Part shown: one piece after another, positions 6,811 to 13,865 of the stretch
Layout: the number at the start of each line of letters is the position of its first letter
How positions within the stretch are numbered: position 1 is the stretch's first letter
Origin: a bacterium
Lineage (GTDB): Bacteria; Patescibacteriota; Minisyncoccia; Moranbacterales; DUUL01
Assembly: GCA_030626045.1 (NCBI GenBank)
Contig: DAOUPS010000005.1
Location: forward strand, 1-20,360
DNA: 20,360 bases
Reading direction: 5' to 3'
Notes under the pieces: model-generated
Told to the model about the DNA's origin: nothing
Databases searched by the model: none
What the model saw: only the letters and a program-made list of their open reading frames with translations
Translations under genes and position numbers: made by a program

Positions 6811-7944
6811 TCACGATCCGGCACGAGATTTGCCAAAAACATTTGCAATTACATTAACGACCCGCTTGTCCATTACTCTTGGAATAATTCTTGTCGGAGC
6901 AGGATCTTTGATCATTGCTGAAAGAGCTTTAGCGGCTTTTATTTTTATTTCGTCAGTAATCGATATAGTACGTGAACGCAATGCTCCTTTAAATATTCCC
7001 GGAAATACTAGAGCATTATTAATTTGATTGCCAAAATCCGATCGTCCGGTCGCAATAACCGCGGCACCGCCTTTTTTGGCTTCACCTGGCATTATCTCCG
7101 GACACGGATTAGCCAGCGCAAACACGATCGGCTTTTGCGACATTTGCTTAATATCAGAACTGCCAATGATATTCGGCGCGGATACTCCAATAAAAATGTC
7201 TGCTTCTTTGAGTGCCTCATGAAGTGTTCCCCGAAAATTTTTCAGGTTAGTGCGACTGGCAATTTTCTTTTTGGCAAAATTCATTTGAGCTTTGCGCCTC
7301 TTATATAGCGGTCCTTTTGAGTCAAAGATAATGACGTTGCTTAAACCGTAATGCAGAAGAAGGCGCGTAATGGCAATTCCAGCAGCGCCGGCGCCGGAGA
7401 TCACAATGGAACATTTTTTTAAATTTTTTCCGGTTACTTTCGCCGCATTCAAAAGTCCGGCCAGAACAACAATGGCTGTTCCGTGCTGATCATCATGAAA
7501 AACCGGAATATCAAGAGACTTTTTAAGTTTTTCTTCAATGGTAAAACATCTCGGTGCCGAGATGTCTTCAAGGTTAATTCCGCCAAATCCCGGTGCTATC
7601 GTCTCAATAAATTTAACAATCTCATCTTCGTTTTGTGTATCAATAACCAACGGCACGGCATTGATACCGCCCAATTCTTGAAAAAGCACCGCCTTTGCCT
7701 CCATAACAGGCAAGGCCGCTTCCGGACCGCGATTTCCAATCCCTAAAATAGCGCTGCCGTCACTCACGATTGCGACAGTTCGCCCTTTCCATGTGAGATC
7801 ATAAATCTTGCCTTGGTCTTTTACAATTTCAGCTACAACATCAGCGATGCCTGGCGTGTAAATTGAGGAAATATTTTTTGAGGTAAGTTTTGTTTTTGAT
7901 ACTACATTGAGTTTGCCATTCTTGCTTAGGGACAATGGATTCAT
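6811..7944 (-). CDS. NAD(P)-dependent malic enzyme (oxaloacetate-decarboxylating malate dehydrogenase)
   Basis: The 377-residue protein is a short, bacterial-type malic enzyme converting malate to pyruvate and CO2. Seen: IYTPGIA with the catalytic tyrosine Y29, VSDGSAILGIGN (60-71), PVMEAKA with lysine K84, the metal-binding residues E126/D127 in NLEDISAPRCF and D151/D152 in VFHDDQHGTAI, and a Rossmann motif ISGAGAAGIA (182-191). It lacks a C-terminal phosphotransacetylase-like domain. The start is separated from the trxB stop by one base, so translation is likely coupled. Stop is TGA. Cofactor preference cannot be read safely. It would supply pyruvate and reduced nicotinamide in an otherwise fermentative metabolism, and NADPH for TrxB if NADP-linked. 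Confidence 0.95.
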   Translation of the reverse strand: MNPLSLSKNGKLNVVSKTKLTSKNISSIYTPGIADVVAEIVKDQGKIYDLTWKGRTVAIVSDGSAILGIGNRGPEAALPVMEAKAVLFQELGGINAVPLVIDTQNEDEIVKFIETIAPGFGGINLEDISAPRCFTIEEKLKKSLDIPVFHDDQHGTAIVVLAGLLNAAKVTGKNLKKCSIVISGAGAAGIAITRLLLHYGLSNVIIFDSKGPLYKRRKAQMNFAKKKIASRTNLKNFRGTLHEALKEADIFIGVSAPNIIGSSDIKQMSQKPIVFALANPCPEIMPGEAKKGGAAVIATGRSDFGNQINNALVFPGIFKGALRSRTISITDEIKIKAAKALSAMIKDPAPTRIIPRVMDKRVVNVIANVFGKSRAGS

Positions 7945-7945
7945 T

Positions 7946-8899
7946 CTACTTGCTTTTAGCGCTTATTTTGACAGGAGTTAACTTGGCAGAAATCTTCTTA
8001 ATGCTTTCGAAAACTGAGAGCACCGCAATGGCTCCTTCAGATGCCGCGGTAATTATTTGTCTGAAACCGTTTGAATTCGTAGTAATATCACCGGCAGCAT
8101 AAAACCCTGGAACATTTGTTGATTGGTCCGGTTTAGTAATAATATATCCAAATTCGTCAGTCATAATATTCAATCTTGATATTATTTCACGATTCGGCTC
8201 AGAGCCGATCTCAATGAACACCCCGTCAGTCTTAAAGTTTGATCTCTTTTCTTTTATTTTCAGCGCAACACTATGAACAGCTGTTTCTCCGTTAATTTCT
8301 TCTACAATTGTATTGTATAAAACAGTAATATTGCCGATTTTTTCTATTTTATCGGCATAGGCCGGAGTACACCTTAATAATTCCCTGCGATAAACGATAG
8401 TAACTGTTTTTGCATACTCGGAAAGCATCAGTGCCGCCATAGCAGCCGAATTTCCTCCACCGATAACGATCACATCCTTTTTCTTAAAAAAGGGACCATC
8501 ACACGTCGCACAGTATGATACACCTTTACCCAAAAAATCATCCTCTCCCGGAATGTTAAGCTTCCTGCATGTTGTCCCGATCGAATATATGAGATGTTTG
8601 GCCAAATAAGTTTTCTTCTTTTCAGTTTCGAGTTCAAATCCTTTTTCCGTTCTAGTAATATTCTTGATTGCTCCTTGCCTGATATAATCACCGAATGATC
8701 TAACATGTTCTTCCATTTTTTGCGCCAAGCCAAGCCCGGCGATGCTTGGAAACCCCGGATAATTTTCAACTTTATGAATTTCGTTCAAGTAGCCCCCGAT
8801 TTCAGCGCCAATCAAAACATGATCAATGCCATATCTTGAAGCATAAATCGAAGCAGTCAGTCCTGCAGGACCAGCGCCAAGGATAATAAGATCGTACAT
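7946..8899 (-). CDS. trxB: Thioredoxin reductase
   Basis: The 317-residue flavoprotein reduces thioredoxin using NADPH. It shows the FAD motif GAGPAG (8-13), the redox-active CATC (C130, C133) in GVSYCATCDGPFF, the pyridine-nucleotide motif IGGGNSAAMAA (146-156) and YRRELLR (170-176), and a terminal FAD site in GFYAAGDITT. The common GGGDSA is GGGNSA here, and HRRxxxR is YRRxxxR, keeping the arginines that recognise the NADPH phosphate. The C-terminal tail (KISAKLTPVKISAKSK) is lysine-rich and slightly longer than usual. It lies 16 bp after trxA, giving a complete thioredoxin system from adjacent genes. Confidence 0.96.
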   Translation of the reverse strand: MYDLIILGAGPAGLTASIYASRYGIDHVLIGAEIGGYLNEIHKVENYPGFPSIAGLGLAQKMEEHVRSFGDYIRQGAIKNITRTEKGFELETEKKKTYLAKHLIYSIGTTCRKLNIPGEDDFLGKGVSYCATCDGPFFKKKDVIVIGGGNSAAMAALMLSEYAKTVTIVYRRELLRCTPAYADKIEKIGNITVLYNTIVEEINGETAVHSVALKIKEKRSNFKTDGVFIEIGSEPNREIISRLNIMTDEFGYIITKPDQSTNVPGFYAAGDITTNSNGFRQIITAASEGAIAVLSVFESIKKISAKLTPVKISAKSK

Positions 8900-8915
8900 T
8901 TATTCTGAAAATTTA

Positions 8916-9230
8916 TTACACGTTTTTGAGTTCGTTAAGCAGAACTTCTTTTGATTGAACACCAACTATTTGTTTGGCGAGCTCTCCATTCTTAAAAATG
9001 ATGATCGTCGGAATTGACATTACACCGTATTTTTGGGCAGTTTCCGGACTTTCGTCAACATTAAGTTTTCCAACAATCGCTTTGCCGCCAATCTCTTTTG
9101 CCGTTTCCTCAATAATCGGACCCATTATTTGGCAAGGTCCGCACCACGGAGCCCAAAAATCAATAAGTGCGATCTTGTTGCTCTTGAGAACTTTGTCTTC
9201 AAAATTTTTGTCATTCAATTCAAGCGCCAT
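8916..9230 (-). CDS. trxA: Thioredoxin
   Basis: The 104-residue protein is a single thioredoxin domain with FWAPWCGPC (C30, C33), the conserved buried aspartate D24 in ALIDFW, and the cis-proline P74 in SIPT. There is no signal peptide, so it acts in the cytosol as a dithiol donor. It precedes trxB and follows the cis-prenyltransferase gene by 42 bp; all are probably on one transcript. Confidence 0.97.
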   Translation of the reverse strand: MALELNDKNFEDKVLKSNKIALIDFWAPWCGPCQIMGPIIEETAKEIGGKAIVGKLNVDESPETAQKYGVMSIPTIIIFKNGELAKQIVGVQSKEVLLNELKNV

Positions 9231-9272
9231 GCGTAAATTATTAATTTTTATAGTTGTCTGGAGCTGCTATAT

Positions 9273-10001
9273 TTAGTTTCCAAATCTTCTGGCTCTTTTA
9301 GAAAAATCTTCCACCACTTTTCGAAATTCGGAGGCGGAAAAATCAGGAAACATAAGATCGGAAAAATAGTATTGTGCATTGCGGGTTTGCCACATCAAAA
9401 ATCCGGTGCTGTTATGAGGATCGCTCTCAACACCGGTTCGAATCAATAGATCAACATTGGGAAGCAGCGATGTCATTAATTGTGACCTAAGTTCGGATTT
9501 CGTTACTTTAAACCGTTTTTTTAAGAGATGCGCCTTTTCAACCAGCTTTTGCGCTGCCAGAATGATATCGTCGTCCCCATTATACGCAAGCAAGAACGTT
9601 AAAAAATATTTTGAATGGTGTTTTGTTTTTTCAACGGTTTCAGATAGCATATCTGCCAAATTCTTTGGAAATTGTTCTTTCCATTTTCCAATAATATTGA
9701 TGTGTACCTTTTTTTCATAGACTTCATCGCTCTCAATAAGTTTCTTAAAATATTGCTTATAAATGTTAAACAGCGCCCTTTTTTCAATCAGCGGACGTTT
9801 TTGGATATTATCTCTCGATGATCCCCAAAAAGTCAAATGCCGTATGCCAATGTTAAATGCTTCTTTGATAAGATCTTCTGTTATTTGCGCACCTGCATCA
9901 TGGCCTTCATGTGGTTTAAGCGACTTCCGTTTTGCCCATCGCCTGTTGCCGTCGGGAATAATAGCTACGTGGTCAGGAATTATGAATCTGTCTTCCGTCA
10001 T
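9273..10001 (-). CDS. Cis-prenyltransferase, divergent UppS-like (undecaprenyl diphosphate synthase family)
   Basis: The 242-residue protein has the family's length and first motif: HVAIIPDGNRRWAKRK (11-26) with catalytic Asp D17, followed by GHDAGAQ (34-40). Other family motifs are modified. The SSENWKRP-like block reads SSRDNIQKRP. The block after DLLIRT (184-189), normally SGExRxSNF, reads GVESDPHNSTGF and is longer. The usual AELYF reads AQYYF, replacing with Q210 the glutamate that coordinates Mg in the E. coli enzyme (E213). The IRT arginine R188 is kept, and the fold signature FPDFS follows. It should still be a cis-prenyl chain elongase making a polyprenyl diphosphate carrier, since it follows a trans-prenyl synthase by 13 bp. 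Altered isopentenyl diphosphate binding or a different chain length is possible. Symbol withheld because of these changes. Confidence 0.85.
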   Translation of the reverse strand: MTEDRFIIPDHVAIIPDGNRRWAKRKSLKPHEGHDAGAQITEDLIKEAFNIGIRHLTFWGSSRDNIQKRPLIEKRALFNIYKQYFKKLIESDEVYEKKVHINIIGKWKEQFPKNLADMLSETVEKTKHHSKYFLTFLLAYNGDDDIILAAQKLVEKAHLLKKRFKVTKSELRSQLMTSLLPNVDLLIRTGVESDPHNSTGFLMWQTRNAQYYFSDLMFPDFSASEFRKVVEDFSKRARRFGN

Positions 10002-10014
10002 CAGTATATGTTAA

Positions 10015-11085
10015 TTAATATTGCCGTTCTATGATGAAATGGGCAATGCCCTCGAGAAAATTTTTTGACTCTTTATGCCGAATATCAATTGCTGAAAATG
10101 CCTCTAAAGATCTATTCACCAGTTTTTCTGAAAGATCATGGGCATAATCCAGCGATCCTGTTTCTCTGATCATATTTCTGAATACTTCAATTTCACTTTC
10201 GCTTATATCTTTTTTACCGAGAAGCCGCGAGACAATTTTTCTTTGCTCCTTAGTGCCCATTTCAAGCGCCTTGACTACAAGAATTGTTTGCTTTCCCTCA
10301 ATAATATCTGAACCGATTGGCTTTCCAAGCTTTTCTTGCTTCCCAAAAACACCCAGAATATCGTCACGGATCTGAAAGGCGATTCCGAGCGGAATTGCAT
10401 AATCGGTAAATTTTTTAAGTATATCGTCGTTTACCTTCGCAAGAATTGCTCCCAAGTGCAAAGGCCCTTCAAACGTGTAGCGTGCGGTTTTGGCTTCGTA
10501 CATGCACATAATATCCTTCTCTGTTGCTTTTCCCCTGGCTTCCAGTATAACATCAACCATTTCTCCGGGAATAGTGGCATAAACAACCTGCTGTAATTTA
10601 TTAAGCGCTTTCACGACATACTCGGGAGGAAAATCGGCAGTGAACATAACTTCATTGCTCATTGATGCTATCATATCACCGGTGATTATTGCCATTGAAT
10701 TTCCAAAGTGGACAGAGTCTGTTTTAAAAAACATTCTTTGAGCCATTTCTTTATACTGTTCGTGAATTGTTTTTATGCCATGACGAAGCTCATCATTGTC
10801 TATAATATCATCATGAATAAGAAGAAAATTATGGGCCAGTTCAATCGACATGGAAGTTTTCACCATTTTTTCATATTCCGTTCCTCCTGCCGCAAGATAA
10901 CCATAATACATTACAGCCGGACGAATACGCTTGCCGCCAGCCATTGTGAAACCACGGATCATTGCAACAGCTTCCTCAGAAATCGCATTAATTTCTCTTG
11001 CCTGTTTGAGCTTCTCATCAAAAAAACGCTCCAAATAAGGATGTAGACGTTTTCGGTAATCACTTAAAAGCTTGAGCGCGTCCAA
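10015..11085 (-). CDS. Trans-polyprenyl (geranylgeranyl-type) diphosphate synthase
   Basis: The 356-residue protein is a class I trans-prenyltransferase. Motifs: GGKRIRP (50-56), the first Asp-rich motif DDIID (92-96) in LIHDDIIDNDELRHG, and the second, IRDDILGVFG (239-248), with DDxxG instead of DDxxD. The phenylalanine F87 is five residues before the first Asp-rich motif, a position linked in archaeal-type geranylgeranyl synthases to C20 product length, so a C20 product is a reasonable prediction. A GKPIGSDIIEGKQT segment follows. The start is TTG at 11083-11085; the next internal Met (residue 42) would cut into the domain, so TTG is preferred. It lies 60 bp downstream of tRNA-Glu and 13 bp before the cis-prenyltransferase, which could use its product as primer. 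Confidence 0.9.
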   Translation of the reverse strand: MDALKLLSDYRKRLHPYLERFFDEKLKQAREINAISEEAVAMIRGFTMAGGKRIRPAVMYYGYLAAGGTEYEKMVKTSMSIELAHNFLLIHDDIIDNDELRHGIKTIHEQYKEMAQRMFFKTDSVHFGNSMAIITGDMIASMSNEVMFTADFPPEYVVKALNKLQQVVYATIPGEMVDVILEARGKATEKDIMCMYEAKTARYTFEGPLHLGAILAKVNDDILKKFTDYAIPLGIAFQIRDDILGVFGKQEKLGKPIGSDIIEGKQTILVVKALEMGTKEQRKIVSRLLGKKDISESEIEVFRNMIRETGSLDYAHDLSEKLVNRSLEAFSAIDIRHKESKNFLEGIAHFIIERQY

Positions 11086-11101
11086 TTTTTCTTTTTTATT
11101 T

Positions 11102-11107
11102 ATTATA
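11102..11107 (-). promoter_or_regulatory. Possible -10 box for the prenyl synthase gene
   Basis: TATAAT on the minus strand lies 16 bp before the TTG start, so a transcript from here would have a leader of only about 10 nt. No good -35 box is found at the usual distance. Read-through from tRNA-Glu is an alternative. Confidence 0.3.
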
Positions 11108-11145
11108 AGATCCTTGCTGTTAAACTATCTGTTGACAATTATTTG

Positions 11146-11217
11146 TAGCCCTAAGGGGAATCGAACCCCTGTTACAAGGATGAGAACCTTGCGTCCTAGC
11201 CACTAGACGATAGGGCC
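11146..11217 (-). tRNA. tRNA-Glu (anticodon CUC)
   Basis: The minus strand folds as a full cloverleaf of 72 nt: acceptor GGCCCTA with TAGGGCT, D arm GTCT/GGAC, anticodon stem CAAGG/CCTTG with loop TTCTCAT (anticodon CTC, reading GAG), T arm AGGGG/CCCCT with loop TTCGATT, discriminator A. The CCA tail is not encoded (CAA follows), so a CCA-adding enzyme is needed. The first acceptor pair is G1-U72. The CUC isoacceptor implies another tRNA-Glu(UUC) elsewhere. Confidence 0.95.
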
Positions 11218-11228
11218 CGTTAGAGCAA

Positions 11229-11251
11229 AATGTCATTGGGAATAGTCCCTT
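11229..11251 (-). repeat. Copy of the GGACTGTTTCCAA motif upstream of tRNA-Glu
   Basis: On the minus strand it reads AAGGGACTATTCCCAATG and directly follows a TATAAT box. Its core GGGA-CTAT-TCCC is partly palindromic. It falls within the presumed 5' leader of tRNA-Glu. Confidence 0.55.
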
Positions 11252-11257
11252 ATTATA
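11252..11257 (-). promoter_or_regulatory. Possible -10 box for tRNA-Glu
   Basis: TATAAT on the minus strand sits 34 bp before the tRNA 5' end. No -35 match lies 16-18 bp upstream, where the recJ terminator stem sits instead. A second TATAAT is at 11323-11328. The gap from 11218 to 11449 holds no gene. Confidence 0.35.
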
Positions 11258-11316
11258 AAAAACTGATCCCAAACCGGCTTCTGTCAAAAATCTTTGCTAA
11301 TGAAGCTGGTTTGGGA
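11257..11316 (-). terminator. Rho-independent terminator downstream of recJ
   Basis: Arms 11302-11316 and 11267-11281 form a 15-bp stem with one G-U pair and a 20-nt loop; the minus strand continues TCAGTTTTTT. It lies about 130 bp after the recJ stop and before tRNA-Glu, closing the eno-to-recJ unit. The U tract overlaps the TATAAT proposed for tRNA-Glu. Confidence 0.82.
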
Positions 11317-11324
11317 ATAGTTAT
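11302..11324 (-). repeat. Copy of the GGACTGTTTCCAA motif inside the recJ terminator arm
   Basis: The minus strand reads ATAACTATTCCCAAACCAGC, matching the later part of the dispersed motif and again following a TATAAT (11323-11328). The same bases form the first arm of the terminator. Confidence 0.45.
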
Positions 11325-11449
11325 TATAACGAAACTCCTTTCCACTATAGCGAAAAATCGAAAATCAGTCAATTATATACCAGCCCCACAACACCAAAAA
11401 CCAAATGTTATTCACTGCATTGGCAGACCTTGCGCGAGCCCACAGAACT

Positions 11450-13162
11450 TCAGCAAATTTCTATATCTTCTATCCTTGCCTGGATAGACTCTTTCCCATT
11501 CCAAATATTCCGCTCAAGACGGTAAACAAGATTAATTTTGTCGCCTTCAGATAAAGACTGATAATCTTTTGCGGCTCCAAAGCCAATTACTTCAATTGTG
11601 GCATTGGGATCATTGTCGTCAGCGCATGTTAATTTAAGATGCGCTTCGCCGTTTCCAACCGTTCTTTTTCGTATAATCTGAAGATTACTGGTAAGAAATA
11701 GCGGACAACGATTTTTTTCACCAAACGGTCCAAGCTGATCAAGTTCGTCAAGAAGCTTCAAATTCAGTTCATTTATAGACAAATTTAAATCAATCGTTAT
11801 CTGTTTGGCAAACAGATCCTCTGGCAGCGAATCAGCGTCGTGTTGAATGTTCTTGGTAAAAAGTTTAAAGTTCCGTTTTGTTATTTCAAACCCGGCAGCT
11901 TTTGGGTGTCCGCCATATTTTATAAGCAGATCTTTCTGGCACTCAAGCGCCTTAATAAGATCAAATCCGTGCACCGATCTCCCCGAACCTTTGAAATATC
12001 CATCAAATTCCTTTAATAAAATTGAAGGTTTCTGAAATTCCTCGGTTATTCTTCCGGAAGCCAATCCGACAATTCCAAGCTCCCAATGCGGTGACGTTGC
12101 AATAATGATATTATGCGATTTTTTGCCGCCAAGATACTGCTTTCGAACTTGCTGTACAATTTCTTTTGTAACCTTCTGGCGATGATTATTTCTGTCCTCA
12201 AGATCCAGCGCCAAAAGCCGAGCTGTTGATTCTTCAGCAGCCTTGCAGCACAGCAGCTCTTTCGCTATGCTTGCGTGATCCATTCTTCCAGCCGCATTGA
12301 TGCGCGGCGCAATTTGAAAAGAAACAGTTTCAGCACCCGGAATACGCGATCCGTTGATCGTGATACGTCCAACATGGAACAATTGCCGCAGACCAACACG
12401 TTTTGTTTTCGATAAAACCAACAAGCCGTACTTTACTAACATTCTGTTTTCACCTACAAGCGGCACACAATCGGCAATCGTTCCAATGGCAACAAGGTCC
12501 AAAAACCATTTCAATTGTTGTTTGTCATATTTTGAAATTTTTGAAGCAACGGCTTGAATGAATTTAAACGCGACGCCAACACCGGCAAGGTTCTTATCTG
12601 GATACACGTCCTCTTTTCTTTTTGGATCAACAACCGCAATAGCACGGGGAATTGCCGATGGAACATGATGATGGTCAAGAATTATTGAATCAACTTTTAA
12701 TTTCGACGCGTAATCAACCTCTTTTTCATTGGAAATACCGCAATCTACGGTAATAATAAGAGACGCGCCTTTTTTCTTAATATAATCAATAGCCCTATCA
12801 TTTAGCCCATAGCCTTCCTTATTTCTGTCTGGAATATAACTGACTGTGTTTATATTTATTTGCTGGAAAAAGTCGAGCAATACCACTGATGCGGTTACGC
12901 CATCGGCATCGTAATCGCCAAAAACACAGACAGTTTCTTTTTTCTTAGCTGCCAGCAAAAGTCTGGCAACCGCTTTGTCCATATCGAACATCAAGAAAGG
13001 ATCATGGGAATCTTTTTCGTAATCGGCGTTAAAAAAGGAGTTCTTTTGTTTTTTTGTTTTTATGCCCTTTAATAATAAAAGGCATTCAGCTGCCGGTTCA
13101 AGCTCGGGAAAGACCCTATTATCAAGTGTCGGGCGTTTGCTAATATTCCAGCTCTTTTTCAT
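11450..13162 (-). CDS. recJ: Single-stranded-DNA-specific 5'-3' exonuclease RecJ
   Basis: The 570-residue protein has the DHH phosphoesterase motifs of RecJ: FGDYDADGVTAS (81-92), a TVDCGIS motif (138-144), LDHHHVP (162-168) with the metal-binding D163-H164-H165, and the DHHA1-domain signature GGHPKAAGFEI near residue 417. The C-terminal portion (about 450-570) fits the OB-like nucleic-acid-binding domain. RecJ degrades 5' single-stranded ends in recombination and mismatch or base-excision repair. The start lies 25 bp after the receiver gene stop, in the same transcription direction, and a terminator follows. Stop is TGA. Length and motif order are normal. Confidence 0.96.
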   Translation of the reverse strand: MKKSWNISKRPTLDNRVFPELEPAAECLLLLKGIKTKKQKNSFFNADYEKDSHDPFLMFDMDKAVARLLLAAKKKETVCVFGDYDADGVTASVVLLDFFQQININTVSYIPDRNKEGYGLNDRAIDYIKKKGASLIITVDCGISNEKEVDYASKLKVDSIILDHHHVPSAIPRAIAVVDPKRKEDVYPDKNLAGVGVAFKFIQAVASKISKYDKQQLKWFLDLVAIGTIADCVPLVGENRMLVKYGLLVLSKTKRVGLRQLFHVGRITINGSRIPGAETVSFQIAPRINAAGRMDHASIAKELLCCKAAEESTARLLALDLEDRNNHRQKVTKEIVQQVRKQYLGGKKSHNIIIATSPHWELGIVGLASGRITEEFQKPSILLKEFDGYFKGSGRSVHGFDLIKALECQKDLLIKYGGHPKAAGFEITKRNFKLFTKNIQHDADSLPEDLFAKQITIDLNLSINELNLKLLDELDQLGPFGEKNRCPLFLTSNLQIIRKRTVGNGEAHLKLTCADDNDPNATIEVIGFGAAKDYQSLSEGDKINLVYRLERNIWNGKESIQARIEDIEIC

Positions 13163-13187
13163 TTATTTTAATGGAAGTTGATTTGGC

Positions 13188-13754
13188 TTAATATTTTCTT
13201 TTGCAGTTTGGACAATAAACGTAAGCCTTAAAAGTTTTATCGCTATAATATTTTATATTAAACGCTAATTTGCTTCCGCAGTTCTCGCATTTCATTTCCG
13301 GAGGAAGTTTGTAATCCTCAATAAAGCGCTGTCCGTCAAATTCAAGAGAATTTATTCCAAGATCATATTCGCCATGATTGATTGCCTGTAAAATGCGCTT
13401 GATAACCTCGGCAGGCATTGTCATGCCCTGAACAATAAAATCCTTTACCCCGAGTTTATTCATATGCTTTCGATCCTCTTCTCTTCCCAAATGAGAACTC
13501 ACGATTACCGGTATGTTGGCGGTATTTGTGTATTCTTTCAGCGATTGGATCAGTTGAAACCCGTCCATTCTCGGCATTATGATCCCGGTAAAAATAAGGT
13601 CGATTCCTTCATTGCTTGTCGCAACATCAAGCCCTTCAACTCCGTCTTTCGCTTCAATTACCTCAAAATTATTTTCGCGCAGTAAGTCCGCATACATCGT
13701 ACGGATATCTTTGTCATCATCAACAAGAAGCACTTTATTTTTTTTAGATTCCAT
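13188..13754 (-). CDS. Degenerate response-regulator receiver fused to a C-terminal zinc ribbon
   Basis: The 188-residue protein begins with a receiver domain (about 6-125): VLLVDDDKDIR (8-18) supplies the acidic pocket. The site that normally carries the phosphorylated aspartate reads IFTGIIMPRMDG, with glycine G57 in its place; I confirmed this codon (GGG) on the minus strand. The switch Thr/Ser is retained in VIVSSH (84-89), but the conserved lysine of the DYxxKP-like segment is Gln, in DFIVQGM (105-111, Q109). Phosphorylation in the usual way is therefore not expected. A linker is followed by CENC (156-159) and CPNC (181-184), a four-cysteine zinc ribbon that could bind nucleic acid or protein. 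No histidine kinase is nearby. It sits between the ADP-forming acyl-CoA synthetase and recJ on the same strand. The partner and target are unknown. Confidence 0.85.
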   Translation of the reverse strand: MESKKNKVLLVDDDKDIRTMYADLLRENNFEVIEAKDGVEGLDVATSNEGIDLIFTGIIMPRMDGFQLIQSLKEYTNTANIPVIVSSHLGREEDRKHMNKLGVKDFIVQGMTMPAEVIKRILQAINHGEYDLGINSLEFDGQRFIEDYKLPPEMKCENCGSKLAFNIKYYSDKTFKAYVYCPNCKRKY

Positions 13755-13839
13755 TGATTGACATTTTAATTATTATTTATATGCTTGTTCCTGAGCCGGT
13801 TTCCTGTTTAAATAGCGTGATTCCGATTACTCGTGGATA

Positions 13840-13865
13840 GAAATTAGTTCGGGGACAGTCCCTTG
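13840..13865 (-). repeat. Copy of the GGACTGTTTCCAA motif spanning the end of the acyl-CoA synthetase gene
   Basis: On the minus strand it reads AAGGGACTGTCCCCGAAC followed by TAA. It encodes the last residues (KGLSPN) and the stop of the upstream gene, and contains the palindrome-like core GGGACTGTCCC. Confidence 0.55.

Noticed and set aside
6811..11452. Recoded UGA (code 25 as in Gracilibacteria/Absconditabacteria)
   Set aside because: TGA ends the malic enzyme and recJ at normal family lengths, and no gene needs an in-frame TGA read as glycine.
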